64,000 nt of DNA. Source: Lactococcus fujiensis JCM 16395. GTDB lineage: Bacteria > Bacillota > Bacilli > Lactobacillales > Streptococcaceae. The stretch is from assembly GCF_002441655.1 (NCBI RefSeq), contig NZ_JXJU01000001.1:62001-126000 (forward strand), written 5' to 3'. The position numbers and the translations under genes are program-made. Below, piece by piece: positions 55,052 to 64,000 of the stretch (the first letter of the stretch is position 1; each line of letters begins with the position of its first letter). The notes under the pieces were generated by a model that was not told the DNA's origin, made no database searches, and saw nothing but the letters and a program-made list of their open reading frames with translations.

Positions 55052-56794
55052 ATGAACAAAGCAGCAATTTATCATCGACCAGAATCGGAGTTTGCGTACT
55101 TATATACTAAAGATTTAGTACACATTCGTCTAAAAGGGGCCGTAAATGATATTGAAAGTGCTGAATTATTTTATGGCGATCCATACAATTGGATTAGTAA
55201 TTATACTGCGTGGGGCAGTCAATCAATTCAATTAGAAAAATTAGTTTCTACTATAGAGAGTGATTATTTTGAAGCAGAAGTAACTGTTCCAACAAAAAGG
55301 ATGGATTATCTTTTTGTCATTACTGACAAAAACGGTGAAAAAGTGGTTTACAATGATTTAGGAATTTTTCCATATGAAGAAGATTTTGTAACAAAAAAAT
55401 ACGGGGCTTTCCGCCTGCCTTATTTCCACGAAACAGATCGGTTTAAAGCGCCGGCGTGGGTTAAAGATACGGTTTGGTATCAAATTTTCCCTGAACGTTT
55501 TGCAAATGGAGATCCATCTTTAAATCGTAAGGACGTAAAACCATGGGATCCAACCGAAAGTCCAGAACGCCAGGACTTTTATGGTGGAGATTTACAAGGC
55601 GTGATTGACCATTTGGATCATTTAACCGACCTCGGGATCAACGGGATTTATTTTACACCGGTATTTAAAGCATTCTCGAATCATAAATACGATACAGAGG
55701 ATTATTTAGAAATTGACCCAGATTTTGGAGATAAAGTAGTTTTTAAAAAATTAATTGATGCAGCTCACGAACGTGGGATCAAAGTCATGCTCGATGCGGT
55801 CTTTAATCACATTGGAGATATGTCTGATGAGTGGCAAGATGTTCTTAAAAACCAAGAAAAATCAAAATATGCAGACTGGTTCCATGTTAATCAGTGGCCT
55901 GCGACTTATACAAAAACGGATGATTTTGAAGTTGCAGAAAATCCAACATATGACACATTTGCATTTACGCCACATATGCCTAAATTAAATACAGCTAACA
56001 AAGAAGTTCAAGAATATTTATTGAAAATTGCAGAATATTGGATTAAAGAATTTGATATTGATGCGTGGCGTTTAGATGTGGCTGATGAAGTTGACCATGC
56101 CTTTTGGAAAAAATTTAGGACAACTTGTGACTCAGCAAAAAATGATTTCTACATTTTAGGTGAAATTTGGCATTCTTCCCAACCTTGGTTGGCAGGCGAT
56201 GAATTTTCTGCTGTGATGAACTATGCCTATACTGAATCAATTAAAGATGGATTAATTGATAGAAAAATTTCACTCGAACAGATGGTGTCGAACATTAACA
56301 ACCAATTGATGCTTTATCGGAAACAAACGAATCAAGTTATGTTCAATGTTCTTGATTCACATGATACAGCCAGAATTTTGACTGTTGCTAAGAATAATAA
56401 AAACTTAATGAAATTAGTTCAGGCATTCACCTATTTACAACCTGGTGTTCCATGTATTTATTATGGGGATGAATACGCTCTAACAGGAGGAATGGATCCG
56501 GATTGTCGTAAATGTATGCCCTGGGAACCTGAAAATCAAGATGAAAATATGTATCAATTCTTCAAAGAATTGGTGGCTTTCCGCCGTAAGTATGCAAATG
56601 TTTTATCAGATTCTCCACTGAATTGGAAAATCATTGATGATAAAAATGGAATAGTAAAATTTGAACGGGGTGAGCTAAAAGCAATATTCAACATCGGTGA
56701 GCGGGCAGCTTATTTCGTGGCGGATGATGTCATCTTTTCGAACTTAGTGGATGGAAAAAATGTATTGCAATATGGTTTTGTGATTTATAAGTAA
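55052..56794 (+). CDS. dexC: Neopullulanase/cyclomaltodextrinase, GH13_20
   Basis: A 580-residue cytoplasmic glycosidase acting on maltodextrins, cyclodextrins and pullulan pieces. The N-terminal domain (1-125) mediates dimers in this family. The barrel starts at VWYQIFPERFANGD. Catalytic residues: Asp in AWRLDVADE, Glu in LGEIWHS, Asp in DSHDTAR. PGVPCIYYGDEYALTGGMDPDCR is typical of maltogenic amylases. GAAGGAG lies 9 bases before the ATG. It is first in the rightward maltose operon, divergent from malE. Confidence 0.92.
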   Translation: MNKAAIYHRPESEFAYLYTKDLVHIRLKGAVNDIESAELFYGDPYNWISNYTAWGSQSIQLEKLVSTIESDYFEAEVTVPTKRMDYLFVITDKNGEKVVYNDLGIFPYEEDFVTKKYGAFRLPYFHETDRFKAPAWVKDTVWYQIFPERFANGDPSLNRKDVKPWDPTESPERQDFYGGDLQGVIDHLDHLTDLGINGIYFTPVFKAFSNHKYDTEDYLEIDPDFGDKVVFKKLIDAAHERGIKVMLDAVFNHIGDMSDEWQDVLKNQEKSKYADWFHVNQWPATYTKTDDFEVAENPTYDTFAFTPHMPKLNTANKEVQEYLLKIAEYWIKEFDIDAWRLDVADEVDHAFWKKFRTTCDSAKNDFYILGEIWHSSQPWLAGDEFSAVMNYAYTESIKDGLIDRKISLEQMVSNINNQLMLYRKQTNQVMFNVLDSHDTARILTVAKNNKNLMKLVQAFTYLQPGVPCIYYGDEYALTGGMDPDCRKCMPWEPENQDENMYQFFKELVAFRRKYANVLSDSPLNWKIIDDKNGIVKFERGELKAIFNIGERAAYFVADDVIFSNLVDGKNVLQYGFVIYK

Positions 56795-56807
56795 TAGTAA
56801 GAATTGA

Positions 56808-58421
<1,614 letters not shown>

Positions 58422-58424
58422 CCT

Positions 58425-58694
58425 ATGAAATTCGTTGAAATATTATTGATTGCCTTTGCTTTTTACAATATTATTGTTTTTGCATTCTATGCAATCGATA
58501 AATATAAAGCGATACATCATTTGTGGCGTATTCCAGAGCGTGTGCTTATTCTTTTAGCAGTCTTTGGTGGCGGAATAGGTGCCTTTCTTGGTGGACAAAT
58601 TTGTCATCACAAAACACGGAAAAGCTACTTTTGGATCAGTTGGATTGTTGGCTTAATCGTAGATGTTGTAATTCTATATTTCTTATTGAAATAA
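58425..58694 (+). CDS. DUF1294 family small membrane protein
   Basis: An 89-residue protein with three hydrophobic segments (about 4-22, 40-58, 68-88). FYAIDKYKAIHHLWRIPERVL and FGGGIGAFLGGQICHHKTRK are signatures of DUF1294. Function unknown. It starts 3 bases after dexB and is 29 bases before maa, so it is transcribed with the maltose genes although no sugar-related role is known. Confidence 0.85.
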   Translation: MKFVEILLIAFAFYNIIVFAFYAIDKYKAIHHLWRIPERVLILLAVFGGGIGAFLGGQICHHKTRKSYFWISWIVGLIVDVVILYFLLK

Positions 58695-58723
58695 TTTTAT
58701 TTGAAATATTTTTAGGAGATTAA

Positions 58724-59335
58724 ATGACTGAATATGAAAAAATGATTTCTGGAAATCTTTACCGAGCGTCAAAGATCGATGCTGAACATTCCTCTAAACG
58801 AGGGCGTGCTTTGGCCGATCAAATAAATAAGTTAGCACGTGTCAATACTGATGAGATCGTTTCTTTGGAAAGGGATTTACTCGGAAAAAGTGGGGCTGAA
58901 CTTTTTATTAACCCGCCATTATATGTTGATTACGGTTTCAATATTGAAGTTGGAGAGAATTTTTATGCCAACATGGATTGTATTTTTCTTGACGTAGCAC
59001 CAATTATTTTTGGAGATGATGTGATGGTGGGGCCTCGTGTCAATTTTATTACGGCAACTCATCCGCTTGATGCTGGAGTGCGAGTGCGTGGTCTGGAATT
59101 GGGTCAAAAAATTACAATTGGTAATCGAGTTTGGATTGGCGCAGCTGCAGTAATTAACCCGGGTGTCACCATTGGTGATAATGTCATCATTGGTTCTGGT
59201 GCTGTTGTGACGAAAGATATTCCGGCTGGTGTAATAGCCGTTGGCAACCCCGCCCGCATTTTACGAAAATTAACGGAAGAAGATCGTCTCTTTTGGGAAA
59301 AGAAAGAGCGTGACTACTATGAAGTGGATGACTAA
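58724..59335 (+). CDS. maa: Maltose O-acetyltransferase
   Basis: A 203-residue hexapeptide-repeat acetyltransferase that moves acetyl from acetyl-CoA to maltose or glucose. N-terminal mac domain (MTEYEKMISGNLYRASKIDA), then left-handed beta-helix turns; the catalytic His is in ITATHPLDAGVR, and GVTIGDNVIIGSGAVVTKDI and GNPARILRKL end it. It may detoxify excess sugar. AGGAG lies 7 bases before the ATG. It overlaps amyY by 17 bases. Confidence 0.92.
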   Translation: MTEYEKMISGNLYRASKIDAEHSSKRGRALADQINKLARVNTDEIVSLERDLLGKSGAELFINPPLYVDYGFNIEVGENFYANMDCIFLDVAPIIFGDDVMVGPRVNFITATHPLDAGVRVRGLELGQKITIGNRVWIGAAAVINPGVTIGDNVIIGSGAVVTKDIPAGVIAVGNPARILRKLTEEDRLFWEKKERDYYEVDD

Positions 59336-60893
59336 ACAGTTTATAACATTGATCGGTGTAAGTTTAATCACGATAGGCTTACTCAGTGCTTGTTCTATTT
59401 CAACGAAAAGTGTAAATAACACAAAGAAGACTGAAATTGCACAGGTTGATAAAAGTCTATTTCGAAATTACTATGAAATATTTCCTGGTTCTTTTGCCGA
59501 TTCAAATGGAGATGGAGTAGGGGATCTAAATGGAATTACGTCCCACTTAGATTACCTCAATAGTGGAAATCCAAATTCAACAAATGATTTAAAAATCAAT
59601 GGAATTTGGTTGACACCGATTTATCCTAGTCCGTCATATCATGGTTATGATGTGACCAATTATGAGGCCATTAATCCTAAAATGGGGACAATGTCTGATT
59701 TTGAAAATTTGATTGCACAAGCTAAAAAAAGAGGAATTTCTGTCATATTAGACCTTCCTTTTAATGACACATCAGTGGAACACCCTTGGTTCAAGAAAGC
59801 TCTGGTAGGCGATAAAAAGTACATGGCCTATTACAACTGGTCAGATACAGCTAAACAGGGATATGCTTTGGCTAGTAATGGCAAATATTATGAAGCTGAA
59901 TTTGATAAAGGGATGCCAGATTTGAATTTGGCAAATCCTGACGTCAAAGCAGAGCTTGCTAAAATTACAAAATTTTGGCTGGATAAGGGTGTCTCTGGTT
60001 TTCGTCTAGATGCGGTCTATTATTATTTCCAAAATGATGACCAAAAAACAACTGCTTTTACAAAGTGGTTGGTTAACACAATCAAGTCACAAAATCATAA
60101 GGCATATGTGGTTGGTGAAGTCTATTCAGATTCGCTTGATATTGATTCAATCTATCATTCAGGGATTGATTCCCTGTTCAATTTTCCGCTGTCACTAAAC
60201 CAAAGCTCAAGTCAATTAAATTCAGCACTTATCTTGAGTAATGGGAATTTATTTGCAGAACAAGTGACAAGTTGGGATAGTGAAATCCATTCTGATAATG
60301 CAACAGCGATTGATGCACCATTTTTGAGTAACCATGACCAAAACAGATCGGCTGGACTTCTCCCATCGCTTAACAACAAGAAAATGGCGGCATCGGCCTA
60401 CTTACTCTTGCCAGGAAACCCATTCATTTATTATGGAGAAGAAATTGGCATGACTGGAGATGGGATCGACCAAAATAAACGTTTGCCAATGCAATGGGCG
60501 GCTAATGGAGAGGATTCACCTAAAGCACCTGTTGGGGCTACTGAACAATCTCAAACAGATGGTGGTTCAGTTGCCGTTCAAGAAAAGAATCCTAATTCAT
60601 TGCTGAATTGGTACAAAAAAGTTTTACGTCTGAAAGCAAAATATCCAGAAATTGCTTCAAGTCGAATTACAAATGTTGAAGAAGATAATACTGATTTGTC
60701 AGTAATTAATTATGGCAACACATTGACTATTATCAATAATTTTTCATCAAATCAAACACAAACCATTCAATTACCTAAAGGAGTTGTAGGGATGAAATTG
60801 GCAGATCAGCTTGTTGTGACAAGTGGTCAAGTAATTTTAAAAGACGGGAAACTGACACTCCCAGCTTATAGTACAGCAATATTAAGAAAATAA
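59319..60893 (+). CDS. amyY: Surface-anchored alpha-amylase lipoprotein
   Basis: A 524-residue GH13 enzyme with a lipoprotein signal peptide ending GLLSAC (Cys25), so it acts outside the cell on starch or long dextrins. The barrel starts at FRNYYEIFPGSFADSNGDG, with a calcium-like DxNxDG site; catalytic Asp in GFRLDAVYYY, Glu in VVGEVYSD, Asp in LSNHDQNR. Starts at 59310 (GTG), 59319 or 59328 are possible; I chose the ATG at 59319. It is the only secreted glycosidase of the cluster and would feed MalEFG. Confidence 0.9.
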   Translation: MKWMTKQFITLIGVSLITIGLLSACSISTKSVNNTKKTEIAQVDKSLFRNYYEIFPGSFADSNGDGVGDLNGITSHLDYLNSGNPNSTNDLKINGIWLTPIYPSPSYHGYDVTNYEAINPKMGTMSDFENLIAQAKKRGISVILDLPFNDTSVEHPWFKKALVGDKKYMAYYNWSDTAKQGYALASNGKYYEAEFDKGMPDLNLANPDVKAELAKITKFWLDKGVSGFRLDAVYYYFQNDDQKTTAFTKWLVNTIKSQNHKAYVVGEVYSDSLDIDSIYHSGIDSLFNFPLSLNQSSSQLNSALILSNGNLFAEQVTSWDSEIHSDNATAIDAPFLSNHDQNRSAGLLPSLNNKKMAASAYLLLPGNPFIYYGEEIGMTGDGIDQNKRLPMQWAANGEDSPKAPVGATEQSQTDGGSVAVQEKNPNSLLNWYKKVLRLKAKYPEIASSRITNVEEDNTDLSVINYGNTLTIINNFSSNQTQTIQLPKGVVGMKLADQLVVTSGQVILKDGKLTLPAYSTAILRK

Positions 60894-60973
60894 CTTAAAT
60901 CAATTAGCTGATCAGGATAGAAATGCTTTATAGAGAGAAGGACAGCCTATCACAGTGACAGGCAAGTAGAATT

Positions 60974-62590
60974 ATGAAAAAGACAAAGACGTGGTTTCAT
61001 CAAGCAGTCGGTTATCAAATTTATCCAAAATCATTTTTTGATACAAATGGTGATGGATTGGGCGATTTACAAGGAATCATTCAAAAGTTGACGTACATAA
61101 AAAATCTTGGCGTTGACTTTTTGTGGATTAACCCAGTTTTTAAAAGTCCGCAAGTGGATGGTGGATATGATATTGCTGACTATTATGCGATTGATGAAAT
61201 GTTTGGTAACATGGACGATTTCAAAATTTTGCTGAAAGAAGCACATCGCTTGGGATTAAAAGTAATTACTGATTTAGTTGTTAACCACACTTCTGATCAG
61301 CATCCATGGTTTGTGGAGAGTAAAAAGTCCAAAGATAATCCCTATCGAGATTATTATTTATGGGCTGATGCAACCCCGAATCAAATGCCAAATGACTGGA
61401 TTTCTTTCTTTGGCGGTTCAACTTGGACTTATGACGAGCAAACCGAACAAGCCTATTTTCATGTTTTTGCAAAAGAACAACCCGATTTGAACTGGAAAAA
61501 TCCAAAACTACGCGATGAAATATACAACATGGTTCGTTGGTGGCTTGAATTGGGACTTGATGGATTTAGATTAGATGCGATTTCGCATCTTCAAAAAGAG
61601 GATTGGAATTTCAAAATCAAATCGTGGAAAGGAAATGGACCTTGGCAGCCTTTCATGAATGTGTCTGGTATTGAGTCTTATATGCATGAATTAAAAGCCA
61701 TATTTGACAAATACGGTGCATTAACTGTTGGCGAAGCTTCAGGAGTATTATCTACTGAAGCACCTGATTGGACAGATGAAAATGGCTACATCAACATGAT
61801 CTTTGAGTTAGAGCATAATGCGCGTGATAAAAAAGGCAACGGCTACGTCTACGGAATGAAAAAAACGCTCATCAAATGGCAAAAAGATATGCTTGAGCGA
61901 GGTTGGAACGCGCTATATCTAGAAAATCATGATCAAGCAAGACTGATTGATGTTTTTGGTGATGGTTCACTTGAGTCCGCGAAAGCCCTGGCGGTAGCTT
62001 ATATGCTATTACGAGGAACACCCTTTATTTATCAGGGGCAAGAAATAGGTATGCACGATTTTCCTTTCAATGATGTCACTCAAATGAGAGCAGAAGAATT
62101 AATTCGCCAGTATGATCAATTGATTGAAAACGGCGTCAAAGAAGAACTTGCAATAAAACAAATGACACATCATTCACGTGAAAATGCGAGAACACCAATG
62201 CAATGGAATGATAGCCCACTTGCTGGATTTACTCAAGGCTCCCCTTGGATGGATGTTAATCCTGACTATCCCCTTGTCAATGTTGAAAAGGAAACGGAAC
62301 TTATTGAACTTTATCGAGAATTAATTCAATTAAGACATCAAGAAGAGGCCATATCAGAAGGCTCCATCGAATTCTTTTTTGAAAGGCATTTACAAGTTTT
62401 TGCATATCAGAGGAATGAATTCATAATCCTCGCTAATTTGGGAAAGAAGAAGGCACATCTAAATTTTGAAAAAACTGCTGTCAGTACGGACAATCAGTTT
62501 GAACAAGTGTTGGGAACTCGTCCTCGTCAATTAAGGTCAAAAATGGATCTTGAACCATGGGAATACCAAGTTTTTAAACTTAATAAATAA
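60974..62590 (+). CDS. agl: Alpha-glucosidase (oligo-1,6-glucosidase type), GH13_31
   Basis: A 538-residue cytoplasmic exo-glucosidase. WINPVFKSPQVDGGYDIADY, catalytic Asp in GFRLDAISHLQ, Glu in LTVGEASGV and Asp in LENHDQARL identify the family. It differs from DexB in having HLQKEDW after the nucleophile. No signal peptide. The ribosome site is weak and lies near a hairpin GCCT/AGGC (60946-60963) in the 80-base gap after amyY. Confidence 0.9.
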   Translation: MKKTKTWFHQAVGYQIYPKSFFDTNGDGLGDLQGIIQKLTYIKNLGVDFLWINPVFKSPQVDGGYDIADYYAIDEMFGNMDDFKILLKEAHRLGLKVITDLVVNHTSDQHPWFVESKKSKDNPYRDYYLWADATPNQMPNDWISFFGGSTWTYDEQTEQAYFHVFAKEQPDLNWKNPKLRDEIYNMVRWWLELGLDGFRLDAISHLQKEDWNFKIKSWKGNGPWQPFMNVSGIESYMHELKAIFDKYGALTVGEASGVLSTEAPDWTDENGYINMIFELEHNARDKKGNGYVYGMKKTLIKWQKDMLERGWNALYLENHDQARLIDVFGDGSLESAKALAVAYMLLRGTPFIYQGQEIGMHDFPFNDVTQMRAEELIRQYDQLIENGVKEELAIKQMTHHSRENARTPMQWNDSPLAGFTQGSPWMDVNPDYPLVNVEKETELIELYRELIQLRHQEEAISEGSIEFFFERHLQVFAYQRNEFIILANLGKKKAHLNFEKTAVSTDNQFEQVLGTRPRQLRSKMDLEPWEYQVFKLNK

Positions 62591-62655
62591 AAATTTTACA
62601 TTAAAAAACGAATATCGCTTCAAATTGCTTTACATCATGAAGGAAAGAAGAATAA

Positions 62656-64000
62656 ATGAAACAAATTACACGAATCATGGGAATTGATCCATGGAAAATC
62701 ACTGCAAATAAAATTGAAATCGAACAACGCCGTCTTCAAGAATCGCTGACTTCAATCGGTAATGGTTACATGGGGATGCGCGGAAATTTTGCTGAAACAT
62801 TTAGTGGTGACCATCACCAAGGGACTTATGTCGCAGGTGTTTGGTATCCAGATAAAACACGCGTTGGTTGGTGGAAAAATGGTTACCCTGAATATTTTGG
62901 TAAAGCAATTAATGCCCTTGATTTCGCAAAAATTCGTTTATTCATTGATCAGAAAGAAGTTGATTTAGCAACTGCTGAAGTAGAGAACTTTGAGCTTTCA
63001 TTGAACATGAAAAATGGTGTGCTAACCTATCATTATATTGTTGCGGGGGTGCGTGTCACAGCTGAGCGATTCTTTTCGATCGCAACGCAAGAATTGGCCG
63101 TTTTTAAATTCACTTTTGAGAATGTGGATGGGGACTTGCATAGTGTTCGTGTTGAAAGTTTTATTAATGCTAATGTCCACAATGAAGATTCAAACTATGC
63201 TGAAAATTTTTGGGAAATTTATGATCATGGAACAACTGAAAATGGTTCTTATATTTTAAGTCAAACAGTACCAAATCCTTTTGGAGTGGATCAATTCACT
63301 TTGCTTGCTCGCCAAGAATATTTGGGTGACTTTGATATTACTCAACAAATTTTCGAGGATGGAGCTGTCATTGATACACTAGATGAAGTTTTACCCTTCA
63401 GTGAAACCTTGACACTTGAAAAGCGTGTTACCGTTTTGACAAGTCGTGATTATGATGACTTGTCAGTGATGACAAATGCTTCTGTTGCCTTGACGGATTC
63501 ATTATCCGAGGTGACTTATGATGAATTATTTAATGCTCAAACCGAAGGTTGGGCTACTCGTTGGGAACTTGCAGATGTTCAAATTGAGGGCTCTGATGAA
63601 GCACAGCAGGGGATTCGTTTCAATCTCTTTCAACTTTTTTCAACCTACTATGGCGAAGACGAGCGCTTGAATATTGGTCCAAAGGGGTTAACAGGAGAAA
63701 AATATGGTGGTGCAACGTATTGGGATACGGAAGCTTATGCGGTGCCACTCTATCTGGCTCTTGCTGATACTTCTGTCACACATAATTTACTGAAATATCG
63801 ACATCACCAGTTGCCACAAGCGCAACACAATGCACGTCAGCAAGGGCTTAAAGGGGCTTTATACCCAATGGTTACTTTCACAGGTGTAGAGTGTCACAAT
63901 GAATGGGAAATAACTTTTGAAGAAATTCATCGGAACGGCGCCATTGCCTATGCCATTTACAATTACACGAATTATACTGGTGACGAAACTTATTTAGCAC
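62656..64000 (+). CDS. mapA: Maltose phosphorylase, GH65 (N-terminal 448 residues, cut by window end)
   Basis: The frame opens at ATG 62656 ([15 protein letters not shown]), with AAGGAAAG upstream, and stays open to the end of the window. It is a GH65 protein: [59 protein letters not shown]. The enzyme splits maltose with phosphate into glucose and beta-glucose-1-phosphate. The catalytic Glu and C-terminal domain lie beyond the window. Position after agl fits the lactococcal order, where malR follows mapA. Confidence 0.93.
   Translation, partial: MKQITRIMGIDPWKITANKIEIEQRRLQESLTSIGNGYMGMRGNFAETFSGDHHQGTYVAGVWYPDKTRVGWWKNGYPEYFGKAINALDFAKIRLFIDQKEVDLATAEVENFELSLNMKNGVLTYHYIVAGVRVTAERFFSIATQELAVFKFTFENVDGDLHSVRVESFINANVHNEDSNYAENFWEIYDHGTTENGSYILSQTVPNPFGVDQFTLLARQEYLGDFDITQQIFEDGAVIDTLDEVLPFSETLTLEKRVTVLTSRDYDDLSVMTNASVALTDSLSEVTYDELFNAQTEGWATRWELADVQIEGSDEAQQGIRFNLFQLFSTYYGEDERLNIGPKGLTGEKYGGATYWDTEAYAVPLYLALADTSVTHNLLKYRHHQLPQAQHNARQQGLKGALYPMVTFTGVECHNEWEITFEEIHRNGAIAYAIYNYTNYTGDETYLA

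Overview
The window is a low-GC Firmicutes chromosome segment that I assign to the genus Lactococcus, species uncertain. Reasons: Shine-Dalgarno sites of the AAGGAG type with frequent extended -10 promoters (TGnTATAAT); two exact matches to the lactococcal PurBox; a 497-residue DtpT-type peptide transporter; and a maltose locus with the gene set known from Lactococcus lactis (mapA, agl, amyY, maa, dexA/B, dexC, malE, malF, malG). I see no insertion sequences, prophage, CRISPR, tRNA or rRNA. This is mostly core chromosome, with a few lineage-specific small genes.

Layout. 1-4700: rRNA maturation and translation genes (rnmV end, rsmA, pepP, efp, a Gls24-like gene and an unusually long nusB). 4840-15320: a storage-polysaccharide cluster (DPE2-type malQ, glgC, glgD, glgA, glgP, a GH13 neopullulanase/amylopullulanase). 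No branching enzyme (glgB) is visible. 15480-22760: peptide transporter dtpT, an HD hydrolase, a Bax-inhibitor-1 protein, a FlaR-like P-loop protein, a Cof-type HAD phosphatase, a purine permease behind a PurBox, and a DUF218 membrane protein. 22810-27352: coiA-pepF-O-methyltransferase-prsA. 27358-30253: T-box-controlled alaS. 30300-32460: accessory patch with an orphan terminator, a 17-codon mini-ORF, a small secreted protein whose signal peptide is out of frame at a run of seven A, a membrane protein and a Ser-rich lipoprotein. 32570: smpB. 33096-39718: phosphate uptake operon (pstS1, pstS2, pstC, pstA, pstB1, pstB2, phoU) with PHO-box-like repeats before both pstS genes and a highly structured 390-base gap between them. 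39747-42357: MccF-like carboxypeptidase and T-box-controlled serS, both leftward. 42493-44707: a duplicated pair of YitT-type membrane gene plus opposed DUF956 gene. 44962-47986: mannose/glucose PTS (ptnAB, ptnC, ptnD) with a cre site. 48187-51148: ferredoxin, LysM protein, cmk, LCP-family protein. 51245-64000: maltose/maltodextrin region, malEFG leftward, and rightward neopullulanase, glucan 1,6-alpha-glucosidase, DUF1294, maa, amyY, agl and mapA (cut by the window end).

How the parts work together. AmyY (surface lipoprotein amylase) and MalEFG import maltodextrins. The neopullulanase, DexB, Agl and MapA degrade them inside the cell. The glg cluster makes and degrades a stored glucan, and MalQ of the DPE2 type could connect maltose to that glucan. 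The sequence supports a shared regulator: promoters of glgP (glucan breakdown) and of dexC (maltodextrin breakdown) have the same architecture, a LacI/GalR-type operator whose right half forms the -35 box. A third, weaker copy sits in the malE promoter spacer. cre-like sites add catabolite control.

Most notable points: several genes (rsmA, dtpT, HD hydrolase, DUF218 protein, pstS2, nearly the LCP gene) have a strong extended -10 box placed so that transcription should begin at or within about 3 bases of the start codon, with no usable Shine-Dalgarno site, so they look leaderless; the out-of-frame secreted protein has a perfect A_AAA_AAA slippery heptamer; the pstS1-pstS2 gap can form two competing RNA folds; a PurBox precedes glgC; and NusB carries an insert of about 200 residues.
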